This document shows positions 10,518 through 20,700 of a DNA stretch of 64,000 nucleotides, in pieces. Below the pieces are notes generated by a model, which was not told the origin of the DNA, made no database searches, and saw only the letters and a program-made list of their open reading frames with translations. Positions within the stretch are counted from its first letter, which is position 1; every line of letters starts with the position of its first letter. The position numbers and the translations under genes were made by a program. Source of the stretch: Legionella lansingensis (GTDB taxonomy: Bacteria; Pseudomonadota; Gammaproteobacteria; Legionellales; Legionellaceae); assembly GCF_900187355.1 (NCBI RefSeq), contig NZ_LT906451.1:2291001-2355000 (forward strand), read 5' to 3'.

Positions 10518-13500
10518 ATGCCAGTTACAATCAAAGAGATTAAAAATAGTAAGGTATTGGATAAAAAATTTCTTGATAAATTAAAGCTTAAAGATAGTAG
10601 AGAAATTGATGGCATTTCACTAAAGGATCTCAGTGACAACAAAGAGGCCATTAATAAGGTCCTTGGATTTCTCGATGCGAAGGGTGACCTAAATAATAAT
10701 AACTTTATTGCTCTCTTAAATCTTGCCAAGGATAAGAAAAAATTAGACTTTTTAGAAAAAATTGCTGCCTTACCAGCCGGAAAATTACCCGTTATACCGC
10801 GGGCATCTTTTATCCAGATGGCTCAAATGGGTGAGAAGCAATGCGATCACATTTTAATTATTTTAAATAATTTACCACCAGGGAAACAGTTAGATAAAAA
10901 GACTTTCAATTTAATTCAAACAGGTATCGCCAATTTATCAGATGCTGGCCACGCAAAAAGTTTTAGTAACTGCGTCAATATGCTGCTCGATAAAAATGTT
11001 TCATTAACTCAATTTATTGGAACCAACAAAATTTCTCTTTTACTTAAACGTGACAAAGAACAATTACAAAGCCTGGAAAAGGTTCTAAATGTGCTATCCA
11101 AACATAAGGCTTTGGACGAACGCACGATCGATTTTTTGCTCGACATGAAGAATGCACCGAAGATAAAAGAAAATGCAGATAGTTTGGTAAAAGCTTTTGA
11201 CGCTATGGGGACAGCTAAAATACCCATCGAGGGTCACAGAAGGGCAATGATGGCTATGCATAGCGATGAGCTCAATTCACTTGCTAAAGTTTTAAAATCA
11301 TTTGAAGGTTCCTCTAAAATTCCATCTCCTCATGCTTTTGAGATATTGCGTAAGAATATGGGTAAGAAGGCACAAGGCAAAGAAGAAAACCTTGGACCAT
11401 GCTTAAGAGCCATGATGGATAGTGATATTCCTTTCACTCAGGATATAGGAAGAGACAAACTGGAACGGCTACTTGATTTGGATCCAACTCCTTTAAAAGG
11501 TGCAGCAAAAATTTTCAAAACATTGTCCGACTTAAAAGCCTTGGATGGACCAACGGTTGATTACGTGGCAAAACAGGCAAAAGATTTGAATTTGGCAGAC
11601 ATTGACAAAGTAGATGCTTTATGCGAAGCCTTTATAGCCATGGACGATGCAGGCATTCCCATACAAGGAAATAGACAGCCTTTGATGGTTATGAATCAAG
11701 CAGAGTTGCAAGCGCTTACTGGCATCATAGGAGCGATAAAAGAAATAAGAGGTCGTGAGGGAACTATTAGTCAGGATGAATTTAAAGCCTTAAGAGTAAA
11801 TGTAGAAATCCTAGCCCCCCTAAGTCCCGAGAAAACAGATGCATTCAAGACATGCGTTGTCGCGATGGAGAAAGCTCATATCTCTTTGACCCAAACTTTG
11901 GGCGAAGACAAGTTATCAAAGCTGGCTAAATTACCCGAGGAAGAACTTGCACCCGTGGCAAGTGTTTTAGAAACATTGTCAACATATAAGGAGGCCCTCG
12001 ATGAAAAAACCTTTAATTATGTCGTTTCAAAGGCTGGCAAGTTTTCAGAAGACAAAGTTAATCTTATTCCCCAGGTATTCAAGGCCATGGATCAACTTGG
12101 AGTACTCATTAAGGGAAATAGACAACCTGTCATGAATATGGAAATTGCAAAGTTAGGTAGACTTAAAACTGTTCTAGACGAATTAAAAACAGCTGGCGTT
12201 ACTAAGCTAGAGCAACGTGATTTCAAAGCCCTTCTCACCATCCTTAAAAGAGAGGACAATAACTTTACTATTAAGACTTCTGCAGGTAAGACGATTACTG
12301 ATACAGATAAAATTAAACTCTTCGCAGCCTGCGTTAACGCTATGACAGACGCAGACCCTAAGATTCCGCTTACGCAGACCATTGGAGAAAATAATATCGA
12401 TCGTTTGAGCAAACTTGATAACGATCAACTTATAGCAGTGAAGACAATCTTAACAAGCTTGCCAAAAAAAGACCGGGATGAAAAAACCTTTAATTATGTC
12501 ATTGCAAGTGCTACAGACTTAAAAGCGAAAGCTCCTGACGATTTAAAAACGAAAGCTCCGATTATTTCTGCAATATTCACAGCAATGCCAGGACTTGTAC
12601 CCATTCAAGGAAATAGGCAGCCCATCATGAAGATGAAGTGGAATGATTTAAATAAACTCAATAGTGTTTTGAATGTATTACAAGCCGATAAAAAAGTTCC
12701 TTTAGACCAAACTGCTTTTAAAGCACTAATCGATCTTCTACCGACTTTAAAGGATGATAGAACTGAAGCCTTTGCGAAATGTGTTAAGGCCATGGCGGCT
12801 GCCAAGATTCCACTCACGCAAATTGTCGGAGAGGATAACATCGTTCGCCTAAGCGAACTCGATAAAAGTCAACTCGACACAGTGGCGACAATTCTAACAA
12901 GCTTATCAGAAGAAGCTCCAGATGAAGCTTTGGATGAAAAAATCTTTAAGTCCCTGGTTGCAAAAGTTAAAGAGTTAACTCCATCTTCTGTCCAGGATAT
13001 CTCTAATACATTCAAAGCGATGAAAGCACTGCAATTACCCATTAAGGAAAACATGCAAGCTGTCATCAATACGGGAAAAGAGTTGGGTAATCTTAAAACC
13101 GTTCTAGAAGAATTAAAAAAAGCTGGTGTTGATAAGATAGAGCAACGTGATTTCAAAGCCCTTCAAAGTCATATAGATAACTTTAAAGAACAAACTAATA
13201 AAATCGCCGACTTTGCAGCCTGTGTGAAGGCTATAAAAGACGCTCAGATTCCGCTTACGCAAGCCATTGGAGAAAATAATATCGACCGCTTAAGCAAGCT
13301 TTCAAAAGATGAACTTGAAACAGTGAAAACAATCTTAACAAGCTTGCCAAAAGAAGACTTGGATGAAAAAATTTTTAAGTATGTAGTTGCAAAGGCCCCA
13401 GACTTAAAAACGTCTGCCACGGCAATTGCTGGTACATTCAAAGCAATGGAAGCACTACACATACCTATTCAAGGAAACCGGCAAGATGTCATCAATATGG

Positions 13501-14519
13501 GAAAAGATTTAGGTAAACTTAAAACCGTTTTAGAAGCATTGCAAACAGCTGGGGTTAAGAAGTTAGAGCAAAGGGATTTCGAAGCTATCCAAAGTCATAT
13601 AGAAGATTTCGATCCAGCTACTACAGTTGGCAGTCGCCTAATAGCCTGTATTAAAGCTATGACGAATGCCGAGGCCAAGGTTCCGCTTACGCAGGCCATT
13701 GGAGAAAATAATATCGACCGTTTACGCAAACTTCCAGACGAGCAACTTAAAACCGTGGAGACAATCTTAACCAGCTTGCCAAAAGACGCTTTGGATGAAA
13801 AAACCTTTAATTATGTGGTTGCAAATGCCAAAGAATTAAAAGAGAACGCCCAAGATATTTCTGATATATTCAAAGAGATGGGAAGACAGGGAATGACCAT
13901 TAAAGGAAACAGACAACCTATCATGGAGATGGGCAAAGAAGAGCTGCAAAAGCTTAAAACCATTTTGCCTCATTTTGACGGAGCAAAACTCGATAAAGAC
14001 GCTGTCAAAATTTTACTTAATAATACAGATAAGATAACTACAGAAACAGCACCGCTCTTAAGAGACTGCATAAAAATACTCCAAGATAACAAGCTTGGCA
14101 TCACCCAACTCTTTGGACAGGATAAATTGGATCGACTTGCGAAATTAGACAAAGGTCAGTTACAAGCTGTCTCAAGCCTTTTAAAAACCCTTGATAAGGT
14201 GGATGTTTTGGATGACAAAACGGCTAATTACATTATTGATCATGCCGGTGAACTGCAAAGCAAAGCTGAAAGAATTAATCGAATTTTTAATGCTATGGAT
14301 ACAGCTGGCATCCTTATAGAAGGTAACAGACAACCCATTATGAATTTGACTGAAAAAGAATTAGAGCGCTTCGAAGGGTTGCTCGAGAAATTACCTGGGG
14401 TTGCAGGCAATACTGTGGCTATTAAGAAAGTCATTGATTGTGCGAAAGCCACTGCTAAGACAGAATCTGTAGATTACGAACGAGAAGCCAAACTCATGGT
14501 GAGCTCAACGCTGCAATAA
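10518..14519 (+). CDS. Giant internally repeated protein (about eight ~145-residue repeats); candidate effector
   Basis: 1333 residues. The ATG at 10518 is chosen over a GTG 24 bases upstream because GGAGG lies just before it (ggaggagcagcATG). The protein has no membrane segment or signal peptide and is rich in Lys, Leu, Asp and Glu. At least eight degenerate modules can be recognised by anchors such as LDEKTFNYVV (codons near 11116, 11540, 11996, 12476, 12930, 13360, 13788, 14206), each followed by a FKAMxxxxIPIQGNRQPIM motif, KTVLEALKTAGV and KIPLTQAIGENNIDRLSKL. The order and spacing suggest a helical-repeat solenoid. I do not recognise the family. Position next to Dot/Icm genes and the lack of enzymatic motifs make a scaffold-type effector plausible, but this is inference. 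Confidence 0.75.
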   Translation: MPVTIKEIKNSKVLDKKFLDKLKLKDSREIDGISLKDLSDNKEAINKVLGFLDAKGDLNNNNFIALLNLAKDKKKLDFLEKIAALPAGKLPVIPRASFIQMAQMGEKQCDHILIILNNLPPGKQLDKKTFNLIQTGIANLSDAGHAKSFSNCVNMLLDKNVSLTQFIGTNKISLLLKRDKEQLQSLEKVLNVLSKHKALDERTIDFLLDMKNAPKIKENADSLVKAFDAMGTAKIPIEGHRRAMMAMHSDELNSLAKVLKSFEGSSKIPSPHAFEILRKNMGKKAQGKEENLGPCLRAMMDSDIPFTQDIGRDKLERLLDLDPTPLKGAAKIFKTLSDLKALDGPTVDYVAKQAKDLNLADIDKVDALCEAFIAMDDAGIPIQGNRQPLMVMNQAELQALTGIIGAIKEIRGREGTISQDEFKALRVNVEILAPLSPEKTDAFKTCVVAMEKAHISLTQTLGEDKLSKLAKLPEEELAPVASVLETLSTYKEALDEKTFNYVVSKAGKFSEDKVNLIPQVFKAMDQLGVLIKGNRQPVMNMEIAKLGRLKTVLDELKTAGVTKLEQRDFKALLTILKREDNNFTIKTSAGKTITDTDKIKLFAACVNAMTDADPKIPLTQTIGENNIDRLSKLDNDQLIAVKTILTSLPKKDRDEKTFNYVIASATDLKAKAPDDLKTKAPIISAIFTAMPGLVPIQGNRQPIMKMKWNDLNKLNSVLNVLQADKKVPLDQTAFKALIDLLPTLKDDRTEAFAKCVKAMAAAKIPLTQIVGEDNIVRLSELDKSQLDTVATILTSLSEEAPDEALDEKIFKSLVAKVKELTPSSVQDISNTFKAMKALQLPIKENMQAVINTGKELGNLKTVLEELKKAGVDKIEQRDFKALQSHIDNFKEQTNKIADFAACVKAIKDAQIPLTQAIGENNIDRLSKLSKDELETVKTILTSLPKEDLDEKIFKYVVAKAPDLKTSATAIAGTFKAMEALHIPIQGNRQDVINMGKDLGKLKTVLEALQTAGVKKLEQRDFEAIQSHIEDFDPATTVGSRLIACIKAMTNAEAKVPLTQAIGENNIDRLRKLPDEQLKTVETILTSLPKDALDEKTFNYVVANAKELKENAQDISDIFKEMGRQGMTIKGNRQPIMEMGKEELQKLKTILPHFDGAKLDKDAVKILLNNTDKITTETAPLLRDCIKILQDNKLGITQLFGQDKLDRLAKLDKGQLQAVSSLLKTLDKVDVLDDKTANYIIDHAGELQSKAERINRIFNAMDTAGILIEGNRQPIMNLTEKELERFEGLLEKLPGVAGNTVAIKKVIDCAKATAKTESVDYEREAKLMVSSTLQ

Positions 14520-14669
14520 CAATAAAAGATGGGGTTGGGTTGAGCTTGCGAAGCCCAACATCTTGTTGGGCCAAGGCTTTACGTTTCTAGAGAATTGCAG
14601 ACAAACTGATTGATTTCTGATAATAATGGTGTTCAAATAACCTTACCCGCTTTGTTATGGAGATTCGTC

Positions 14670-14747
14670 ATGTCGAAAGAAGAAATGATATGTCGTATTG
14701 TTCGTTTTCTTACCAATAAATCTCTACAAAAAACCTGCTGCAGGTAA
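14670..14747 (+). CDS. 25-residue micro-ORF coupled to the next gene
   Basis: Encodes MSKEEMICRIVRFLTNKSLQ plus five more residues. The ATG follows a GGAG site (tatggagattcgtcATG), and its stop overlaps the start of the next gene as TAATG. The downstream gene has no ribosome-binding site of its own, so this short frame probably delivers ribosomes to it, as a leader or a remnant of a longer coupled gene. Confidence 0.45.
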   Translation: MSKEEMICRIVRFLTNKSLQKTCCR

Positions 14748-15154
14748 TGAGATTACCATCTCTTTCAGAATTACTTGCTTATGAAAATGAGCAAGTAATT
14801 CGTTATTTTTGTCATCATCATCCTAATTATGCTCAAGAACAAGCGCGTTCACTTTTTACTGATCTCTTGGCTTGGATGTGGCTCAATGTTTATCGTCAAA
14901 TAAAAAATCGTTACACTTATTTATTTGGGCCGTTATTACCTCTGGATGAAATTTGGCACGCTTTTATCCTACACACTCGCGACTACCTGCCATTTTGTCA
15001 CCATTATTTTGGAGAATACTTCCACCACCATGTTGAGCCAGTTGGTTTGGAGTATGAGCTTAATCCGCAAGAATTGGCAGATTTTCTCAATGATTGTTTT
15101 GAATATCTAGGAGAAGACTGGGTAATGCGTCATTTTGCAACAGGGCTTGAATAG
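14747..15154 (+). CDS. Small conserved-looking protein with LDEIWHAFILHT motif
   Basis: 135 residues, cytosolic by sequence, with many aromatic and His residues (HHHPNY, FCHHYFGEYFHHH). The stretch PLLPLDEIWHAFILHTRDY resembles the LDxxWHxHIL motif found in glycine-rich-domain-like (DUF1399-type) proteins, where it forms a possible metal-binding helix. Function unknown. It starts on the stop codon of the 25-codon ORF and precedes icmH by about 160 bases on the same strand, though co-transcription is unproven. Confidence 0.65.
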   Translation: MRLPSLSELLAYENEQVIRYFCHHHPNYAQEQARSLFTDLLAWMWLNVYRQIKNRYTYLFGPLLPLDEIWHAFILHTRDYLPFCHHYFGEYFHHHVEPVGLEYELNPQELADFLNDCFEYLGEDWVMRHFATGLE

Positions 15155-15312
15155 AGGTCTAATAAAGTTTATCGACAAGACTTTTAAGATAACGTATTAT
15201 TTTTACTTCAAACAGACTCACCACTAGGTTGTAACTGTTTCAATGATTGAACTTCTATTGTTCACTTGAGAGCAAAAAGTTACAGATTTTATTAAATATT
15301 TGGAGTAAAGCC

Positions 15313-16098
15313 ATGACAGCCGAACGCTTTTCGGCCTCTATTGTGAACCGACTGTCATTACCCAGCGCTCAACAAACGCCTCACGGCTATTATCGCTCCA
15401 AGCTATTTATTGCACCTTTTACAACCAATCCGTTAGTTGCTGCAGCAGGGCCGTTATTATCTTTGCTCGAGCGCTTATGCATTACCCCTTCACTACCCCC
15501 GATAAACAGTATTCGCGAAAATATCGACCATGAACTACGTGCTTTCCACAGTCGCCTACAAGGGAAAGCCTACACTGAAGAATTAGATGCCATCGCTCAT
15601 TACTTATTGTGTGCAACCATTGACGAGCTAATAGGAAAGAACTATTTGCGTCTTTATGGAACCATTGCTGAGTTCAAGGCATTTACCCCTTCATCACATG
15701 ATGATGTCGGCCCACAACGTCGCTTCTTTGATATTGTGAACTACATTAAAGAAAGAGCTAATCAATACCTTGATCTGATTGAGCTGGCTTATTATTGCTT
15801 AATTACCGGTTTTGAGGGTGAACAACACGGGCGCGCCGATGGTAGACAGGTACTCGATAATTTACTTGAAGAATTATATCAACTCATCCAACAGCATCGC
15901 GTTAATAAATCCCATCAACTATTTAAACAACACAAGAAGATTGATGCCTTTCCCAAAAATTATAAACCTTTAATTGCCAGCTCTATTCTTGCCTTGATAA
16001 TATTAGCCAGTGGCTATTTGATTAGCCATGTTCTATTAGAAAATCAAGCTAAAGTTGTCCAGTTTGGACATACAGTAACAGCTAAACTGGACGACTAA
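15313..16098 (+). CDS. icmH: Dot/Icm inner-membrane protein IcmH/DotU
   Basis: 261 residues from the ATG at 15313, preceded by GGAG (ttggagtaaagccATG); the open frame extends 22 codons further upstream but without a good site, and 261 residues is the usual DotU length. Most of the protein is cytosolic (conserved AHYLLCATIDELIG and FEGEQHGRADG segments of the DotU/TssL family), with one C-terminal transmembrane helix (PLIASSILALIILASGYLI). DotU and IcmF form a complex at the inner membrane that stabilises the Dot/Icm machine and its polar localisation. The stop overlaps icmF as TAATG. Confidence 0.93.
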   Translation: MTAERFSASIVNRLSLPSAQQTPHGYYRSKLFIAPFTTNPLVAAAGPLLSLLERLCITPSLPPINSIRENIDHELRAFHSRLQGKAYTEELDAIAHYLLCATIDELIGKNYLRLYGTIAEFKAFTPSSHDDVGPQRRFFDIVNYIKERANQYLDLIELAYYCLITGFEGEQHGRADGRQVLDNLLEELYQLIQQHRVNKSHQLFKQHKKIDAFPKNYKPLIASSILALIILASGYLISHVLLENQAKVVQFGHTVTAKLDD

Positions 16099-19019
16099 TG
16101 GATCAATCATTAAATACCCTCTGCGAGACATTAAGAAAAATTCTTGGCACGTTAAAACCCCAAAATAACGCAATTTCTTTTTTACTTCTTACCGGAAAAA
16201 TTCATCAGGGCAAAACCGCCTTACTTCGCCAGAGTAACTTAACCCATTATCCTCTGGATACAGAATCAAGCGCCAACTTCTTTTATAACCAGCATGGGGT
16301 CATCCTGGAATTGGGAGAGTCATGGCTTAATCAAAGCGACAATTTGCTCGCTTATACCTTGAAACAATTAAATCGTTGCCATAAATCTGTGCGCATCACC
16401 GGTATTATTCTTTGTATCGATACCAGTGACTTGTTACTTATTGAAGCGACTCAATTGATAGAACGGTGTAAATCCCATGCACAATTATTAGAGCGCTTTG
16501 GTCATGGTCTAGGATACCGGGTAGACATTGCTCTTCTTTTGACAAAACTAGACGCCCTGGCAGGCTTTTGCGATTTTTTTCAAGCTGATCATGTTAATGA
16601 TCTTAGCAAACCTCTTGGTTTCTCATTAAACCCAACCCTGCAAAGGAACAAATTACTCGACAGCTATAGATACCGATTTGACCAGATGATCGAAGTGTTA
16701 GGGCAACAGATTATCAATAAGTTGCACCCGGCTCGCTCCAGCGTCAAACGCACCCTCATTCGCGAATTTCCTCTGCAGCTCGCAAGCTTAAGAGTACCCA
16801 TACAATCCTTGATACAAAATTTGCCAGTACAACTTTTTAATCTGCAAGCCATTTATTTTACCAGTGCAGAACAAGGTGGCTTGAGCATTGATAAATTAAA
16901 TAAAAAAATTCAGCATGAATATGCCTTAACAATACAAGATAAATTCCCGCAATCGAATAATTACCGCGCCTATTTTATTCAGGGTGCGCTAAGAGCATTT
17001 CAGGAACAAACCAAGCGTTTTACTGCACAAACCAGTGCGACGCAGAAATGGTTAATCGGCTTATCGGCCAGTATCGTTGGTGTTTCTCTTTTGTGGCTGC
17101 TGCAACAGCATGTGAAAACAGCAAGGCTATTGGATGAGGCAAGTAAAGAACTAATCACTTACGAAACATTTCTAAGTCAAGCGAATGATAAAACATCCGC
17201 GCTTTATCACTTATCTTTGGCAGCTACTAAATTACAACAGATTCCTACCAATATCTTATCTGTAACCTCCATAGAACATCTAAAGAATCAGCTTTATAGC
17301 AATACCAAACACCGTTTGCACGATGATTTTTTACCGGAATTGCTTGCAGGTGTTGAGAAGATTATTTTGGATCCCTCTCAAACCCAGATTGCTCGCTATC
17401 AAGCCTTAAAAATTTATCTTATGTTGGGTGAGCCTGAACATTATTCGGAGGCAGAAGTCACTCGCTGGTTTAGTGAGTACTGGAATGCAAATAATCAACA
17501 AGCCTTACACAAGCGATTAACGCTGCTGCGAAGTGCTTTGCGACAACCAATGCAACCTGTTGCGATTAACAGGCAATTGGTTAGCGATGTTCGAAATTAT
17601 CTGAATGCTTTACCTGCAACCTACTTATACTACACTTTGGCCAAAAATAACTTCCCTGCAAGCAAACAGCCTATTGCGGTAGAAGGTTTTGACTTGGCAA
17701 GTAAAGAATTGCCCTATTCTTTCACCAAAGCAGGGTTTAAGGAAATTATTGCTGCTTTACCTAAAATTTCTTCACAGCTACAACATGAAAATTGGGTTCT
17801 GGCGCGCCAAGATCTGGATAACTTGCATTCACAATTGGAGCAAGCCTATTGCTTTGAGTACGTAACCTGGTGGCAAAATTTCACTCGTCGGACAAAACCC
17901 TCACGTTACCAGGATTATCAACAAGGACGTCAGGTGACACAAACGCTGCATCGAAGCAATGCCATACCGAGATTAATTGAACTAATCCAGCAGCAAACAG
18001 TACCTGAAGCGAATGAAAATTCAGCTTTATTTAATCAAAAAATAGCCAACGAATTTACCAATTTAAACTTATTAAGTAGCTCAGCTGCTAATGACTTAAC
18101 GCAAAATATCAACGAATTGGAAAAATTCCTAACCACATTATCTCTGGTTAATGATCGTGGGCGCACAGCCTTTGAGCTAACCAAAGCCCATTTTCAAGGT
18201 GGCACGTCTTCTGATCCACTAAGCAGTTTATATAACAAAGCGAGGCAATTACCTGAGCCAGTAGCCACCTGGACTAAACAAATAGCTGATGATACCTGGT
18301 TTATTTTTATCAATGAAAGCAAACAATACCTAAACCAACAATGGCAACAGATGGTGTATAACGAATACAAAGTTGCTATTGCTAACCGCTACCCTCTGGA
18401 TGCTTTACAAACCGCTGAGGTCACATTAACCGACTTTGATCATTTCTTCTCACCTCATGGAACACTTAACACGTTCGTTGCCAATTATCTGAAACCCTTC
18501 CTAGATACCTCAACCCCACAATGGCAACCAAAAGAGGTAAATGGTTATGTTATGCCGATTTCTAGCGATATTACCAATGAGTTAATCCGGGGTAATGTCA
18601 TCACAAATATGTTTTTCTCACCCGATAGTGAAACCAGTAAAATCGAATTTAGCCTGCAGAAAATCAATTTAGATCCTGTGGTTGCAAACTTGCAATTAAC
18701 TTTGGGTAAAACAACACTAACCGATAATCAAAACACTGAATCGTTTACTCAATTTAGCTGGCCACAAAATGATGCCAAACTCAGCTTGGATTCCATAGAA
18801 GGGAGCCATTTTGAACTTGAAGAAACAGGTCCTTGGGCATTCTTTAAGATGCTGCAAAAAGTCAATGTTTTGGTTGATAGTGAAGACAGTGCAAGTTTGC
18901 AAATCTTATTTGAGGTCAATGGTAATTCTGGTAGGTATTTGCTCAAAACTCAGAACCAAATTAACCCCTTCAGTCCTGGCATACTAACTGGCTTTATTCT
19001 GAAAGAAGAAGTTACATAG
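16098..19019 (+). CDS. icmF: Dot/Icm inner-membrane protein IcmF
   Basis: 973 residues, matching the known length of Legionella IcmF, and homologous to TssM of type VI secretion. A Walker-A-like loop (TGKIHQGKTALL) lies near residue 30 and a transmembrane helix (WLIGLSASIVGVSLLWLL) near 318; the C-terminal two-thirds are periplasmic. It works with IcmH/DotU. Translationally coupled to icmH. In L. pneumophila the pair lies close to icmB (separated by tphA) in one gene block; here it is about 7 kb away and on the opposite strand. Confidence 0.94.
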   Translation: MDQSLNTLCETLRKILGTLKPQNNAISFLLLTGKIHQGKTALLRQSNLTHYPLDTESSANFFYNQHGVILELGESWLNQSDNLLAYTLKQLNRCHKSVRITGIILCIDTSDLLLIEATQLIERCKSHAQLLERFGHGLGYRVDIALLLTKLDALAGFCDFFQADHVNDLSKPLGFSLNPTLQRNKLLDSYRYRFDQMIEVLGQQIINKLHPARSSVKRTLIREFPLQLASLRVPIQSLIQNLPVQLFNLQAIYFTSAEQGGLSIDKLNKKIQHEYALTIQDKFPQSNNYRAYFIQGALRAFQEQTKRFTAQTSATQKWLIGLSASIVGVSLLWLLQQHVKTARLLDEASKELITYETFLSQANDKTSALYHLSLAATKLQQIPTNILSVTSIEHLKNQLYSNTKHRLHDDFLPELLAGVEKIILDPSQTQIARYQALKIYLMLGEPEHYSEAEVTRWFSEYWNANNQQALHKRLTLLRSALRQPMQPVAINRQLVSDVRNYLNALPATYLYYTLAKNNFPASKQPIAVEGFDLASKELPYSFTKAGFKEIIAALPKISSQLQHENWVLARQDLDNLHSQLEQAYCFEYVTWWQNFTRRTKPSRYQDYQQGRQVTQTLHRSNAIPRLIELIQQQTVPEANENSALFNQKIANEFTNLNLLSSSAANDLTQNINELEKFLTTLSLVNDRGRTAFELTKAHFQGGTSSDPLSSLYNKARQLPEPVATWTKQIADDTWFIFINESKQYLNQQWQQMVYNEYKVAIANRYPLDALQTAEVTLTDFDHFFSPHGTLNTFVANYLKPFLDTSTPQWQPKEVNGYVMPISSDITNELIRGNVITNMFFSPDSETSKIEFSLQKINLDPVVANLQLTLGKTTLTDNQNTESFTQFSWPQNDAKLSLDSIEGSHFELEETGPWAFFKMLQKVNVLVDSEDSASLQILFEVNGNSGRYLLKTQNQINPFSPGILTGFILKEEVT

Positions 19020-19041
19020 ACCTAATAGCCTGTATCTCTAA

Positions 19042-19230
19042 CACGCTAAGTTTGAGGTTCTATTAGAAAAAGAATATACAGGACCAGGAAAAACATCCAA
19101 AGCTCAATGTCATCAAATACGAACGATATTAAAAAATAGAATGACTAACCCAAAAATCGCTGGTAGAGCTACACCAGAATTAATGATGAAGATAAATGCA
19201 GCATTGAAACTGCATTTAGATTTAATATAA
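19042..19230 (+). pseudogene. Possible C-terminal remnant of a lost gene
   Basis: A 62-codon open frame after an in-frame stop, lacking any start in its first 30 codons, ending NPKIAGRATPELMMKINAAL plus seven residues. The amino-acid composition looks protein-like (EYTGPGKTSKAQCHQIRTIL). It could be the tail of a decayed gene that once lay between icmF and dsbD. I could not identify the family. Confidence 0.35.
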
Positions 19231-19275
19231 ATTCAGAGACTGTTGACCACGAAGACCAACAGTCATCTTGTGAGA

Positions 19276-20637
19276 TCAAGACAATTTATGAACCTGTTCC
19301 AACACACCAATTAATGTCTTTTTATTGATGTACCCAACCATGGTCAATTGCGGTAAAGGCTCTCCTTGCGTATCAAAGAATAGCATCGTGGGCGTTCCAT
19401 AAATCGCAAACGCTTTCTTTATCTTAATAACCTCAGGGCTCTTACTGTCACTGATGTCCACTTTGAGATTCACTAAACCGGCCATGGCTTTGGTGACCTC
19501 GGATTGATTAAAGACTTTCGTCTCCATCTCCTGACAGTCACTGCACCAGCTTGCATAAAACTCAATAAACACGACTTTACGTTCTTGTTTCGCCGTGGCT
19601 AACTCTTCTTTTATAGCAGCCAAGCTGTTCGCTCTTATAAAAGGGACCTGCGTGCCATTCAAAGCCATTGAACTGCCGAAGTTTACACTCTGAACAATTG
19701 CTGAATACGCAATAATCCCTCCGAGAACGATGCTGATAAGTCCAACTCCTTGCAATAGATGTCCTGATTTAGTTGACTTAGCCGTTAAGGTTCCCAAACC
19801 GATACTACTTATGATCAATAGTGCCGCCCATAAAAATTTGATGATGGTCTCAGGTAATATCCGACCTAGCATCCAAATAGCCATGGCCAGCATGATAACG
19901 CCAAAGAGTTGTTTTATTTTTATCATCCACGGACCTGTCTTTGGCAAAAAGGAACCGTAACCGGCACCAACGATTATCAAGGGAATACCCATACCCAAAG
20001 CCATCACAAAGAGGATCACTCCTCCCATCAAAGCTTGTCCACTTTGGCCAATATAGGTTAAAACACCAATTAAAGGCGCTGTCACACAAGGAGAAACAAC
20101 CAACGTTGAAATAATCCCCATCAGAGCAACAGAAACCATATTGGGTGTATTATTCTTCTGGTTCAGAAAAACAAATTTATTATGGATTTTAGCAGGCATA
20201 CGCAACTCAAATAGACCAAACATAGCAAGAGCCATCAACACAAACACCAAGCTAAACGTGATAATCGCCAATGGCTGTTGCATGATTGTCTGTACAGTAC
20301 TCCCCATATAACCAGCTAGCACTCCCGCCCCAGCATAAGTAACCGCCATCCCAAGCACATAACTCAGCGAAAGCTTAATTGCTTTACGCGTAGATAATGA
20401 GCGCTGTCCCACAATAATCCCCGATAGAATAGGTACCATAGGCAACACACAAGGAGTGAAAGCCAGTAGAATTCCCAAGCCAAAAAAAGCACTTAGATAA
20501 ATTAACGCACTGTTCCCTTGGATGAAATGCATAACTGTAGTTGGGTTAGCACTCTCAAAATTAGCTGAAAATGACCAAACGACATGTGAAATGGCCATAA
20601 GCGTCAAGACGCCCAAAAAGCGTTTGAAATGTTTCAT
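19276..20637 (-). CDS. dsbD: Thiol:disulfide interchange protein DsbD (short form)
   Basis: 453 residues. After a signal-like N-terminus come about eight membrane helices containing the DsbD-beta redox Cys (LLAFTPCVLPMVPILSG and VVSPCVTAPLIGVLTYIG), then a C-terminal thioredoxin-like domain with ASWCSDCQEME near residue 365. It carries electrons from cytoplasmic thioredoxin to periplasmic targets. The usual N-terminal periplasmic alpha domain of full-length DsbD is missing, so it resembles ScsB/CcdA-like short versions that hand electrons to other partners, for instance in cytochrome c or copper-related maturation. It shares a strand with the small gene at 20701, 63 bases upstream. Confidence 0.88.
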   Translation of the reverse strand: MKHFKRFLGVLTLMAISHVVWSFSANFESANPTTVMHFIQGNSALIYLSAFFGLGILLAFTPCVLPMVPILSGIIVGQRSLSTRKAIKLSLSYVLGMAVTYAGAGVLAGYMGSTVQTIMQQPLAIITFSLVFVLMALAMFGLFELRMPAKIHNKFVFLNQKNNTPNMVSVALMGIISTLVVSPCVTAPLIGVLTYIGQSGQALMGGVILFVMALGMGIPLIIVGAGYGSFLPKTGPWMIKIKQLFGVIMLAMAIWMLGRILPETIIKFLWAALLIISSIGLGTLTAKSTKSGHLLQGVGLISIVLGGIIAYSAIVQSVNFGSSMALNGTQVPFIRANSLAAIKEELATAKQERKVVFIEFYASWCSDCQEMETKVFNQSEVTKAMAGLVNLKVDISDSKSPEVIKIKKAFAIYGTPTMLFFDTQGEPLPQLTMVGYINKKTLIGVLEQVHKLS

Positions 20638-20700
20638 TATAAATTCCTCATTAATCCAATTAACAAAGTGATATACAACTCAACTGTATATCGTCCACGA

